The notes beneath the pieces were generated by a model. It did no database searches. It was not told the origin of the DNA and saw nothing but the letters and a program-made list of their open reading frames with translations. Below, in pieces: positions 10,121 through 18,720 of a stretch of DNA of 62,235 nt (the stretch's first letter is position 1; every line of letters begins with the position of its first letter). Where the stretch lies: NCBI RefSeq assembly GCF_000308435.1, contig NZ_BAFR01000063.1, positions 1 through 62,235 of the forward strand. The letters are read 5' to 3'. A program made the position numbers and the translations under genes. Origin of the DNA: Nocardia araoensis NBRC 100135. Its GTDB lineage: Bacteria; Actinomycetota; Actinomycetes; Mycobacteriales; Mycobacteriaceae.

Positions 10121-10337
10121 GCTCGTACTTTCGCCGCGCCGTCTTACCGAAGGCTTGTCATTACCTTGTCGCCCTGGACTACTCGGTCGAGTCCAGGTTG
10201 TTTTCGACGCCGCAGTCGCCGTCGACGGCGTACGGCGGACTTACCGGACGCCCGCGGGCATGAGGCCGCCTGCCAGTACGGTCGAGGGGCGCACGTCAGC
10301 CGACTCGACGATGCCGCGCTCGACTGTGATGCAGCGA

Positions 10338-11069
10338 TCAGCCCGCGGCGGTGTCCGGGATGCGGACGGGAACGGCGGCGGGGCGGCTGCCGCTGGGGAC
10401 GCCCTTCTTCAGGCTGTGGGCGTAGACGTCGACGTACTCCTGACCGGTGAGCTGCATCAGCTCGTACATGACCTCGTCGGTGACGGCGCGCTCGACGAAG
10501 CGGTTGCCGCCCATGCCCTCGTAGCGGGAGAAGTCGATGGGCTCACCGAACTTGACGGTGACCTTCCTGCGACGCCAGCGGAACGGTCCGGGCGGGCTCA
10601 CCTCGTCGGTGCCGATGACCGCGACCGGGATGACGGGCACGCCGGTCTCCAAAGCGAGGCGGGCCAAGCCGGTCTTGCCCTTGTACAGGCGACCGTCGGG
10701 GGAGCGGGTGCCCTCGGGGTACAGGCCGACCAGACGGCCTTGGTCGAGCAGCTTGCGGGCGGCGTTCAGCGCGTCCTCGGCAGCGTCGGCGCCGCTGCGG
10801 TCGATCGGGTACTGGCCCGTAGCGCTGAAGAAGAACTTCTGGAACCGGCCCTTGATGCCCGGGGTGGTGAAGTACTCGGCCTTGGCGAGGTAGTTGATCC
10901 GCCGCGGACTCAGCAACGGAGCGAACAGCCAGTCGGCGAAGGAGAGGTGGTTACCCGCCATGATGGCCGGCCCGTCCGCCGGAATGTTCTCCACACCTTC
11001 GACCGTAGGCCGGTTGTAGAGATGAATGAACGGTCCCAGCAGCACGTACTTCAGCAGCCAGTAGAACAT
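10338..11069 (-). CDS. plsC: 1-acyl-sn-glycerol-3-phosphate acyltransferase
   Basis: This 243-residue membrane-associated acyltransferase has the HX4D motif in AGNHLSFADWLF and the acceptor-binding YPEGTRSPDG motif. It acylates lysophosphatidate to phosphatidate in phospholipid synthesis, or a related acceptor. It is the Rv2182c-type paralogue by context, next to the Rv2183c-Rv2186c set. It lies 178 bp downstream of the glucokinase gene. Confidence 0.9.
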   Translation of the reverse strand: MFYWLLKYVLLGPFIHLYNRPTVEGVENIPADGPAIMAGNHLSFADWLFAPLLSPRRINYLAKAEYFTTPGIKGRFQKFFFSATGQYPIDRSGADAAEDALNAARKLLDQGRLVGLYPEGTRSPDGRLYKGKTGLARLALETGVPVIPVAVIGTDEVSPPGPFRWRRRKVTVKFGEPIDFSRYEGMGGNRFVERAVTDEVMYELMQLTGQEYVDVYAHSLKKGVPSGSRPAAVPVRIPDTAAG

Positions 11070-11247
11070 GACGTCCTTCCCCCGGGACCGGGATAGTTGC
11101 GGGCACCTGCTTCAATTGCCGACTTTACCGCCGGTGCAAGATCACATCCAACCGCAGCGGCGAATCTCACCACACTTCGGCACCGACGCCGACCGATGCT
11201 GACAGTCGGCGTGTCGCGGCAGGCCACGAAGGTTGTGGCCGGCGCTG

Positions 11248-12258
11248 TCACCGGCTGGTCCGTGCTATGCGCGCGGACTTGCGCGCGCCGGAGGGAAGGG
11301 CCGCCCTGGCGAGGTCCGCGGCGCCGATCATGCCCGCGGCCTCGCCGAGCTGGGTGGTCCGGATGCGAGCCAGCGGGCGGTGTCCCGCGCCCGTGATCGC
11401 GCGCGCGTACTCCTCGCGCGCCTCGTCCAGGAACAGCGGAGCGGAACTGCTCACCCCACCGGCGATCACCACCAGGTCGGGGTCGAAGAGGTCGCTGACG
11501 AACGCCAGTCCGAGCCCGAGCCAGCGCGCGAAGTCGGCCATCACCCGCACGGCCAGCGGATCGCCGTCCTGCGCCGCTCCCGCCACCCGCCGTCCGGTCA
11601 GCGAGCCCGGATCGCGCGCCACGTCCCTCGCCAGCACGGAACGCACCGTGTCGCTGGCCATCATCTCGATGGCGGTTTCCGCCAGCGCGGTTCCGCTGCA
11701 GTAGCGCTCCCAGCACCCCCGCTTGCCGCACGGGCAGGCCCGCCCTTGCGGAACGACCTGCAGATGACCCAGTTCCGGCGCGACACCGTGCGTGCCCCGG
11801 TACAACTGGCCGTCGATGAGCAGGGCGGCGCCGATGCCGGTGCCGATCGCGACGAGCACCACGTTGTGCCCGCCCGCGGCGGCGCCGAACCGGTACTCGG
11901 CCCACATCGCCGCGTTGGCGTCGTGTTCCAGGATCACCGGCAGTTCCAACCGTTCGGTGAGCCGCTGGGCGACCGGGGCGTCCTGCCAGGGCAGGTGCGG
12001 GGCGAACCGGACGGTGGAGCGATCACCGTTGATGAACCCGGCGACCGCAAGGCCGACCGCGCCGATGGGGTGCCTGCCGGACAGGTCGCGCACGGCCCGG
12101 TCCAGCGCGTCCTCCAGCGCTCGCGCGGAATGCGGCGTCGGCGCTTGGACCGTGTCCAGCACCTCGCCGCCGTCGTCGATCACCGACGCCCGAATGTTGG
12201 TGCCGCCGACGTCGATTCCGACGGTCAGCGGTCGCGTACCGGCCATCTGGTGCGTCAT
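11248..12258 (-). CDS. ROK-family glucokinase
   Basis: This 336-residue sugar kinase has the phosphate-binding DVGGTN motif, catalytic EHDANAA and the ROK zinc motif CPCGKRGCWE. It phosphorylates glucose or a related hexose with ATP (or polyphosphate). The ATG at 12258 overlaps the upstream stop codon as ATGA, so the two genes are translationally coupled. M. tuberculosis does not carry a ROK kinase at this point, so it is an insertion within otherwise conserved gene order. Confidence 0.92.
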   Translation of the reverse strand: MTHQMAGTRPLTVGIDVGGTNIRASVIDDGGEVLDTVQAPTPHSARALEDALDRAVRDLSGRHPIGAVGLAVAGFINGDRSTVRFAPHLPWQDAPVAQRLTERLELPVILEHDANAAMWAEYRFGAAAGGHNVVLVAIGTGIGAALLIDGQLYRGTHGVAPELGHLQVVPQGRACPCGKRGCWERYCSGTALAETAIEMMASDTVRSVLARDVARDPGSLTGRRVAGAAQDGDPLAVRVMADFARWLGLGLAFVSDLFDPDLVVIAGGVSSSAPLFLDEAREEYARAITGAGHRPLARIRTTQLGEAAGMIGAADLARAALPSGARKSARIARTSR

Positions 12259-12671
12259 ACCTTGATCGTCACGGGAATGTCGACGTAACGAGGGCCCTCG
12301 CCGTCCTCCGGTGGTCCGTGGCGATGCGGCGCGCCGGTCTCCGGGTCGGTGTCGGTGGGCATGACGGGTTCGACCGGCACGCCCGCCAGCGCTTCGCGCA
12401 GCACGGTGACGATCGCGGTGCCGTGATCGGCGATCGCGGCCAGCACGTCGTGGTGCTCCCCGCGCACGAGCGCCGCGGCCGCGCACACCGGGCACCAGCT
12501 GCAACTGGACCACTCGACCTGTCCGTCGGCCGCGCGCCGCAGCACCGGCTCGACCCGCTCCAGCACCGCCTCGGCCAGCAGCTTCAGTTCCTCGGCGAAT
12601 TCGGCGACACCGTCCGGCGCGGTGTGGCCGCCGACCTTGTCGCCCCCCGGCGAGTGCGGATCACCGGTCAT
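12255..12671 (-). CDS. Conserved small CxxC protein (Rv2183c-like)
   Basis: This is a 138-residue acidic cytoplasmic protein of unknown function. The feature seen is the cysteine cluster SSCSWCPVCAAAAL near residue 50, suggesting metal binding or redox sensing, between an acidic helix (EFAEELKLLAEAVLERVEP) and a His/Pro-rich tail. ATG 12671 overlaps the ArsA-like gene end by 11 nt; GTG 12680 is an alternative start. Its order matches Rv2183c next to the ArsA-like Rv2184c, and constant linkage suggests a shared function. Confidence 0.75.
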   Translation of the reverse strand: MTGDPHSPGGDKVGGHTAPDGVAEFAEELKLLAEAVLERVEPVLRRAADGQVEWSSCSWCPVCAAAALVRGEHHDVLAAIADHGTAIVTVLREALAGVPVEPVMPTDTDPETGAPHRHGPPEDGEGPRYVDIPVTIKV

Positions 12672-13962
12672 GTCCGTCACTTTCCGACGTGTGCGCCCAG
12701 ACCCGCGGGTCCGGCCGGAAGCGGACCACCAGGTATCCGTCATCGAGCTCGGCGCCGTCGACCGTGCACCGCCGCAATACCGGCGCCAGGCGCACCCGCC
12801 GCCGCACACCGTCCGCTCCCACGATCAAATCGTCCTCCACTCGGCCAAGGCGCAATGTGGCGGCGTCGACCACCGGCAGATGCATGCGCAGGGCGTACAC
12901 CGATTGCAATCCGGTGCCGGATTCCAGGAGAACCAGCGGTTCGCCGGAACTCGCGTCGACCTCCGTCCGATTGTCGCTCAGCATAAGCGCAGCGCCCCCG
13001 GTGTCGCCCGCCGAGTCCATCGCGTACGACAGCGCGGCCAGCGAGTTCGGGCCGATCGGCTCCGGACCGGCGTGCCGCGCGATCACCACCGGTATACCCG
13101 GCATCGCACTGCGCAACTCGGCGATGACCTCCGATTGCTCGCCGCGCCGGTTCGAATACCACTGCACCGCCGGATGTTCGGCTCCGCCGGGCGCCGCCAG
13201 GTCGGGCAGCACCTTGTTCACCACCACGGCGTCCAGTCGCAGGCCCAGCAGCGCCGCGGCGGAACGCACCCGCTGCGATTCGGCCACGGCGACCCGCTCG
13301 GGGAGCGTGACCAGTCGAGCTCGCGTCCGCCGGTGATCGGCGAGCAGATCGCGAACTTCCGTGACCGCCTGGACGATTCGTTCCACCGTGGCCGCCAGTA
13401 CGGCGCGCCGCAGGTCGGTGCCGACGGCGCTCATCGCCCGCGCGTGCGGCGGCCAGATCCGTTCGACGTAACCGAGCAGGGTCCCCGGTGCGGTGACGAT
13501 GCGCAGCATGTCCGCCGAGGGCGGGCAGTCGACGACGATCAGATCCCAGTCGTCCTCCGCGGCGAACTGGGTGATCTCCACCAGCATCAGCAGTTCCTGT
13601 ACGCCGGGCAATCCGGTCAGCTCCGCCGGATCCAACGCGGCGAGGTCGAAACCGTGTTCGTGCCCGCGGCCGGTGGAGATCAGGCGCACGACGTCGCGGA
13701 ACCGGTCCTCCAGCAGCGCGAGCGAATCGATCTCGATCACGTCCAACCCGGGCAGCACGGTGGCCACACCGGTGACGGTGCCCGGATCGTGCGGGAACCG
13801 GAAACCCAGCGCGTCGCCCAGCGAATGCGCCTGATCGAGCGAGGCGACCAGCACGCGACGGCCCGACCTGGCCTCGGCCACGGCGGTGGCGCACGCGAGC
13901 GTGGTCTTGCCCACCCCGCCCTTGCCGATGAACAGCTCGACCCGGGTCTTGTGCGCGGTCAG
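12661..13962 (-). CDS. ArsA/GET3-like ATPase, apparent CTG start
   Basis: This 433-residue P-loop ATPase has the deviant Walker A IGKGGVGKTTLA of the ArsA/Get3 class, then SLDQAHSLGDAL and VVDCPPSADMLR. By position it is Rv2184c-like. The real cargo in actinobacteria is unknown; GET3-type roles in membrane protein handling and anion roles are both only analogies. Nothing in frame between the upstream gene and the P-loop is ATG, GTG or TTG. The CTG at 13962, overlapping the previous stop as CTGA, is the only plausible start. Confidence 0.85.
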   Translation of the reverse strand: MTAHKTRVELFIGKGGVGKTTLACATAVAEARSGRRVLVASLDQAHSLGDALGFRFPHDPGTVTGVATVLPGLDVIEIDSLALLEDRFRDVVRLISTGRGHEHGFDLAALDPAELTGLPGVQELLMLVEITQFAAEDDWDLIVVDCPPSADMLRIVTAPGTLLGYVERIWPPHARAMSAVGTDLRRAVLAATVERIVQAVTEVRDLLADHRRTRARLVTLPERVAVAESQRVRSAAALLGLRLDAVVVNKVLPDLAAPGGAEHPAVQWYSNRRGEQSEVIAELRSAMPGIPVVIARHAGPEPIGPNSLAALSYAMDSAGDTGGAALMLSDNRTEVDASSGEPLVLLESGTGLQSVYALRMHLPVVDAATLRLGRVEDDLIVGADGVRRRVRLAPVLRRCTVDGAELDDGYLVVRFRPDPRVWAHTSESDGHDR

Positions 13963-14393
13963 CCTTCGACCCGTTTCTTCAGTTCCTTCAGCGCGGTGTC
14001 GGTGATCACTTTCTCGGCCTTGCGCTTGAACATGCCGATCATCGGGATGTTCAGATCCACGGTCAACGTGTAGACGACCTCGGTGCCACCGGGCCGATCG
14101 ATCAGCTCGTAGGTGCCGTTCTGCGCTTTCTGCAACTCGCCGCTGAGCAGCCGCCAGCTGACCGCCTTGCGGTCGGCGCGCCAGTCGTAGGACAGGACGT
14201 AGGTGTCCTTGACCACTCCGGCGTCCAGCACGAACCGCGCGGTCTTGGCCAAACCGTCCGGCCCCACCTCCAGGACCTCCACCGACTTCGCCGCCGATAC
14301 CCACTGCGGGTAGGACTCCAGGTCGGCGATGACGGACATCACCTGCTGCGACGGGGCCTCGATGACGATCGATCTCTGGGTCCGGTCGGCCAT
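13959..14393 (-). CDS. SRPBCC/polyketide-cyclase-like protein (TB16.3-like)
   Basis: This 144-residue protein begins MADRTQRSIVIEAPSQQV and has the SRPBCC signature (SVIADLESYPQWV) with a C-terminal helix. The fold forms a hydrophobic ligand pocket; the ligand is unknown. Length equals that of Rv2185c (TB16.3), and it sits in the same order. Its TGA overlaps the CTG start of the ArsA-like gene. Confidence 0.87.
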   Translation of the reverse strand: MADRTQRSIVIEAPSQQVMSVIADLESYPQWVSAAKSVEVLEVGPDGLAKTARFVLDAGVVKDTYVLSYDWRADRKAVSWRLLSGELQKAQNGTYELIDRPGGTEVVYTLTVDLNIPMIGMFKRKAEKVITDTALKELKKRVEG

Positions 14394-14430
14394 GCGGACA
14401 GCGGTTCCTTTCAGCGTCGGTGCTGGTAGA

Positions 14431-14814
14431 TCAAGGCTGGGGCGCGGGAGTGACACCGGCGGGGCGGCCCGCCTCCAACCGGGACTTCACCTCGAACGAC
14501 ATGTTCTTGCCCGCGACCCGGCGCGCCCGGTTGGCGGCGGCGAGTTTGCCCGCCGGGAGCGCGGGCTCCGGCTCGGCGTGCAGGAAATAGTGCAGGATCA
14601 CCCCGTCGAGCGCGGGCTCCAGCCACACCTCCATGGTCCCGGTCAGGCCACCGGACACCGACCAGCGGATGCCCTTCTCGGCCCGATCCTCCCTGACCTC
14701 CAGGGACAGGTCCGGCCACCAACGGCGCCAATTGCTCGGTCCCGCCAGCAGCTCGGCCACGGCGGCCCCCGGTGCGGCGACGAAGGTCTGGTCTGCGACC
14801 TGGATACTGCTCAC
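14431..14814 (-). CDS. Second SRPBCC-family protein (Rv2186c-like)
   Basis: This 127-residue protein contains FVAAPGAAVAELLAGPSNW and a helix-grip C-terminal part ending KNMSFEVKSRLEAG. GTG 14814 is the best start (VSSIQVADQ), although no strong ribosome-binding site is visible. It lies 37 nt upstream of the TB16.3-like gene and 29 nt from pimB'. The adjacent pair of ligand-binding folds plus an ArsA-like ATPase suggests a common lipid- or membrane-related task (inference). Confidence 0.78.
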   Translation of the reverse strand: MSSIQVADQTFVAAPGAAVAELLAGPSNWRRWWPDLSLEVREDRAEKGIRWSVSGGLTGTMEVWLEPALDGVILHYFLHAEPEPALPAGKLAAANRARRVAGKNMSFEVKSRLEAGRPAGVTPAPQP

Positions 14815-14843
14815 TCCGCTGAGCGTAGTAGATGCGACGCGGA

Positions 14844-15971
14844 TCACCGCAGCAGCTGTCGCAGGCGCGCGCCCAGGCTGTCCCAGCGCCACTGCTGCTC
14901 GACGAACGCGCGCCCCGCAGCGCCCATCCGCGCGGCGGCATCCCGGTCCGACAGGATCTCCACCAGCGCGTCGGCGATCTGCTGCACGGAACGGCCGTCC
15001 ACCACCCGACCGGTCTTGCCCTCGATCACGGTCTCCGGCGCGCCGCCGGAATTGCCCGCGACCACCGGGACGCCGGACGCCGAGGCCTCCAGGTAGACGA
15101 TGCCCAGCCCCTCCACGTCCAGCCCAGCGCCCCTGGTCCGGCACGGCATGGCGAAGACGTCCGCCAGCGTGTGATGCGCGGCCAGCTCGCCGGACGGGAC
15201 GCGGCCGGTGAACACCACGTCCTCGGTGACGCCCGCGGCCACCGCGAGGGCGCGCAACTTCTCCTCGAAGGGGCCCCCGCCCGCGATCACCAGAACCGCG
15301 CCGCGCACTCGCTCGCGGATCTCGCGCATCGCCAGGATCAGCGCGTCCTGCCCCTTACGCGGCACCAACCGGGACAGGCACAGGATGGTCGGTCGGTCGC
15401 CAAGGCCGTAGCGGTCGCGCAGCTCGGCGCGCGCGGCCGGATCCGGGCGGAAGACCTCGGAGTCCACGCCGGGCGGCAGATACTCGAGCGCCGCGTTCGG
15501 GCCGAACGCGGACGCGAACCGGCGGCGGGTATAGCGGCTGACGTAGGTGACCACGTCGGTGTGCTCGCCGATGGCCCGCAGCGCCTGCCTGGCCCCCGGC
15601 AGCATCGACCACCCGACCTCATGGCCGTGGGTGCTGGCCAGAATGCGTTCGGCGCCCGCACGACGCAGCGCGGGCGACATCAACGCCAGCGGCGCCGCCG
15701 CCCCGAACCACACCGTGTCGCACTGCTCGCTGCGCAGCAGCCGCGCGGCGCGGCGCAGTACCAGCGGAGTCGGCAGCATCAGCGTGGTGGGATGGCGAAT
15801 GACCTGGAACTTCTGCCGGGCATCGAACTTCAGATGGCTGTCGCCACGCCAGCGCGGAGCGTAGACCACGAGGTCGTCCGGCGGCAGCTCACCGGCCAAA
15901 GCCTGCAGATACGACTGGATACCGCCCGGCCGCGGCGGGAAATCATTGGTAACCAGCAAAGTTCGGGCCAT
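14844..15971 (-). CDS. pimB': GDP-mannose-dependent phosphatidylinositol-mannoside mannosyltransferase PimB'
   Basis: This 375-residue GT4-family GT-B enzyme adds the second mannose in phosphatidylinositol mannoside synthesis on the cytoplasmic membrane face. The N-terminal half has LLVTNDFPPRPGGIQSYL; the C-terminal half has LSRLVPRKGQD and the nucleotide-sugar motif GLGIVYLEASASGVPVV. ATG 15971 gives a start aligned with the family. M. tuberculosis has fadD15 between this gene and the Rv2186c homologue; it is absent here. Confidence 0.93.
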   Translation of the reverse strand: MARTLLVTNDFPPRPGGIQSYLQALAGELPPDDLVVYAPRWRGDSHLKFDARQKFQVIRHPTTLMLPTPLVLRRAARLLRSEQCDTVWFGAAAPLALMSPALRRAGAERILASTHGHEVGWSMLPGARQALRAIGEHTDVVTYVSRYTRRRFASAFGPNAALEYLPPGVDSEVFRPDPAARAELRDRYGLGDRPTILCLSRLVPRKGQDALILAMREIRERVRGAVLVIAGGGPFEEKLRALAVAAGVTEDVVFTGRVPSGELAAHHTLADVFAMPCRTRGAGLDVEGLGIVYLEASASGVPVVAGNSGGAPETVIEGKTGRVVDGRSVQQIADALVEILSDRDAAARMGAAGRAFVEQQWRWDSLGARLRQLLR

Positions 15972-16311
15972 GCGCAACAAAATACTGGGTTGAATTTGCC
16001 GCGACTTCGTCGCGGGCCGCGAACGGCGGATGCTCGGTCTCGCTTCGCTCGGAAGAAGTGGTGGGGGTGCGCTGGGCGCGTCTGTCTGTCAGCTCTGGGC
16101 GTGGTGCGCGCGGCGGAGTGGGTGGTCGGGGCTCGGGGTGTTCGAACCGGCGTTCTGAGGGAGTGCCGGGTCGGTTGACCGTTTGCGCCGCGCGTCTCAC
16201 CCGCCGCGCAGGCCGGGGTAGGGACCACGACTTCGGGAGTAGTTCGGTGCCGAGCGCACCACTTTGCGTAACGGCGGTTCGGATCCGGTGCGCTCGCGCT
16301 GTCAGTGCGGG
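15972..16311. other. Intergenic region with a dispersed-repeat copy
   Basis: I see no gene in these 340 bp. The notable content is a 39-bp stretch (16013-16051) that recurs with one mismatch at 33512-33550, preceded here by a small GCGAC/GTCGC hairpin. Open frames across it are shadows without normal codon bias. Confidence 0.5.
16013..16051 (+). repeat. Dispersed intergenic repeat, copy 1
   Basis: Thirty-eight of 39 bases match 33512-33550, the only difference being at position 16029 (G here, C there). Both copies are intergenic and in the same orientation, and both follow hairpin-forming sequence containing CTTCGTCGCG. This looks like a REP-type element rather than chance. Confidence 0.65.
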
Positions 16312-17313
16312 TCACGCGGTCCGGGTGCGGAGCCACTCGCGCCAGTCGTCGACGAACTCGGTGCGGGTGGTGCCGAGGACTTCGCGGAGGATGGCGTCTT
16401 CGGTGGCTGGGTCCTGTTTGCCCGCAGCGATGCGGCGGTAGAGCTGGACGAGGTGGGCCTGGTCGTACTTCTCGGCGACGAAGGCGCAGATCGACCAGGC
16501 CTTTTCATACGTGAAGGCGGCGTCGGGGCCGGAGAAGTCGGTATCGGGCGGCAGACCCTCGGGAATGCGGCCGGCGTGCGCATGCGCGGTGAGCGTGGGA
16601 GCGATGTCGGCGAACCGCTGGTTCTCGCGATGGTGCGCGGTGTAGTCGGCGAATCCTTCGAGCATCCACAGCGGGGCGCCGTCGACGGTGTCGGCGCGGG
16701 CGGCGATGTGGGTGAGTTCGTGCCGCAGCAGGGTGGCCATACCCTCGGGATCGAGGCGGCGTCCGGTGTCGGGACCGAAGACGACGCGCTGGCCGGTGGG
16801 CCGACTGCCCGGCGTGAACGGGTCGGCGACGGAGGCGGCGGCGACTTCGGCGGGCAGGAGACCGGGTGAGCGCAGCAGGGCCGCGAATTCGGAGGGCGAC
16901 GAGGCGACGACGACGAGCGCGGACTGTGCCCAGGCGGGACCCCAGACGTCGGTCACCGCGGCGGTGGCGTCGGCGAGTTCACGTTCCAGGACGTCTATTT
17001 CGATTCGCTGGTCGGGATGGCCGACGACCAGGGATCGCCGACCGTCTCCGATCGGCACCTGGCGGGCGATGATCGCTCCGAACGGTTCGACGATGCGCCG
17101 CACCTCGGCCAGCCTGGGATCGGCGGCCGCCGCCTGCCCCACCGCCTCGGTCGCCCCGGGCTCCGCGGCCCGCAGTTTCGGCAGCACCGTGTTCGGCAAC
17201 ATGATCAGCGCGACGCACACGCCGGTGAGCACCACCACCGTCGCGACGGTGAGACAGAACTCGAATCGCCGCCGCGCCGACCACCAGGCGCGCAATCGCC
17301 GCATGCCGGTCAT
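16312..17313 (-). CDS. Membrane-anchored gluzincin-like metalloprotease (Rv2189c position)
   Basis: This 333-residue protein has one N-terminal transmembrane helix (FCLTVATVVVLTGVCVALIM), so the body is outside the cell. The zinc motif HELTH lies at about residues 198-202, followed about 20 residues later by EGFADY, the glutamate expected of peptidase_MA-like gluzincins. No characterised substrate is known to me. It lies between pimB' and the NlpC/P60 gene, as Rv2189c does, hinting at an envelope role. Confidence 0.75.
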   Translation of the reverse strand: MTGMRRLRAWWSARRRFEFCLTVATVVVLTGVCVALIMLPNTVLPKLRAAEPGATEAVGQAAAADPRLAEVRRIVEPFGAIIARQVPIGDGRRSLVVGHPDQRIEIDVLERELADATAAVTDVWGPAWAQSALVVVASSPSEFAALLRSPGLLPAEVAAASVADPFTPGSRPTGQRVVFGPDTGRRLDPEGMATLLRHELTHIAARADTVDGAPLWMLEGFADYTAHHRENQRFADIAPTLTAHAHAGRIPEGLPPDTDFSGPDAAFTYEKAWSICAFVAEKYDQAHLVQLYRRIAAGKQDPATEDAILREVLGTTRTEFVDDWREWLRTRTA

Positions 17314-17436
17314 CGGCGCGCCCCGGCCGGGGATACGGCGGTGCCGCGCCGACCGCGGGGGCGGCTCACCGTCGCCCGTCGCCGGTCGCTCGGGCCGTGG
17401 GTAATCCGGTGCCGCTGGTTGGCTCGCTCACGGCCT

Positions 17437-18501
17437 CTAGTATCGCCGAGCCGAATGGAACGGCGTCGAGCCCATGGGTGCGACCGCGACCGGCACGCCG
17501 AAGGTGGAGGCGTGCAGCATGAGTCCGTTGCCCGCGTAGATGCCGACGTGCGAGATGTCGGAGTAGAAGAAGACGACGTCGCCGGGCTGCAGATCCTCCT
17601 TGGCCACGGGCGTGCCGTAGGTGGCCTGCTGCGAACTCGTCCTCGGCACGTTCTTGCCGACCTGCTTGAACGCCCACTGGACGAGGCCGGAGCAGTCGAA
17701 CTGGTTCGGACCGGTGGCGCCCCAGACGTAGGGGTCGCCGACCCGCGTGAGCCCGGCCGCAAGCGCGCTGGTCCCGCTGCCGGGGACGAGGCCCTGCAGG
17801 AGGCTGTCCCGGTCGAAGCCGGGCGGGAACGGCGATCCGGCGAGGGCCGACTTGTCCTTGGCCGACAGCGTGCCCCAGGCCTGCACCACCTCGGCGATGG
17901 CGCCGCCGAGGTCGCTGCGCTTGTGTTCCAGATCGATGCGCACCGCGTCGGCTTTCTGCGCGGCGGAACGGGCCGCGTCGGCGGCGGCGCGAGCCGACGA
18001 TTCGGCAGCGGTCGCGGCGTCGGTGGCCTTCTTGTAGTGGTCGAGCTGCTCGGAGGTCTGCGCTGCGACGACGTCCAGCGTGGACATCTGATCCAGCAGT
18101 TGCTGCGGTGAGTCGCTGACCAGCACGGCGAACAGGCGATTGGTGCGGGCGCCCTGGTAGGCCGCGATGGCGGTGCGGTCGATGACCGGCTGATACCGGC
18201 GGACCTCGTCCCGTGCCTGGTTCACCAGATCGGTGCTGGCGGCCAGCCTGGCGTCGGCGTCCCGCTGAACGGCGAGCTTGGCCTCCAATTCGGCTTCCGC
18301 GCCCAGCGCCTGCTGATTGAGCTGTTCGGACTGGCGAGACAGATCGATCATCCGCTGCACGGCTTCCGTGGCGGTCGAGGGAAGCGCTACCGGGTCCGCT
18401 TCCGCCGGGCCGCCGCCGTAGAGACCGGCGGCCAGCAATCCGGCTGCCAGCGTCCCTCCCACCAGACGTTTGGTCTGCTGTCTCCGGTGATGCTCAGCCA
18501 C
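17437..18501 (-). CDS. Secreted NlpC/P60 peptidoglycan endopeptidase with coiled-coil N-terminus (Rv2190c-like)
   Basis: This 354-residue exported hydrolase has a signal peptide, a long Ala/Glu-rich coiled-coil region (about residues 45-225) and a C-terminal NlpC/P60 domain. Catalytic Cys is in DCSGLVQW and His in SHVGIYAG. It should cut peptide stems of peptidoglycan, as RipA-type enzymes do during daughter-cell separation. The start is GTG 18501. A GTAACC-N5-GAGACC element about 110 nt upstream is shared with the next NlpC gene. Confidence 0.93.
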   Translation of the reverse strand: MAEHHRRQQTKRLVGGTLAAGLLAAGLYGGGPAEADPVALPSTATEAVQRMIDLSRQSEQLNQQALGAEAELEAKLAVQRDADARLAASTDLVNQARDEVRRYQPVIDRTAIAAYQGARTNRLFAVLVSDSPQQLLDQMSTLDVVAAQTSEQLDHYKKATDAATAAESSARAAADAARSAAQKADAVRIDLEHKRSDLGGAIAEVVQAWGTLSAKDKSALAGSPFPPGFDRDSLLQGLVPGSGTSALAAGLTRVGDPYVWGATGPNQFDCSGLVQWAFKQVGKNVPRTSSQQATYGTPVAKEDLQPGDVVFFYSDISHVGIYAGNGLMLHASTFGVPVAVAPMGSTPFHSARRY

Positions 18502-18610
18502 AGCCCGCGGTGCCCCGTTCTCTTGTGAAGCGATCTCTCAGCGAAACCGACGCGGAATGCCTTCGACGAACCCGTGGTTTGCGCCGGGCGAACCCGGGTA
18601 CTCAGTGGAA

Positions 18611-18627
18611 GGTCTCGGTTAGGTTAC
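18611..18627 (-). promoter_or_regulatory. 17-bp direct-repeat element upstream of NlpC/P60 gene 1
   Basis: On the minus strand it reads GTAACC-TAACC-GAGACC: two related hexamers with starts 11 bp apart, as expected for an OmpR/PhoB-type response regulator dimer. The same arrangement occurs before the neighbouring NlpC/P60 gene. MtrA, which controls wall hydrolases in corynebacteria, is a natural candidate regulator, but that link is inference. Confidence 0.5.
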
Positions 18628-18720
18628 GGAACGGCCCGCGTCGATGTCCAGTAGAGAACGAAACGATCACAGGGCCGTGGTGCGGTCGGGCCGCGATCTC
18701 GCGGCCCGACCAGCTGCTTC

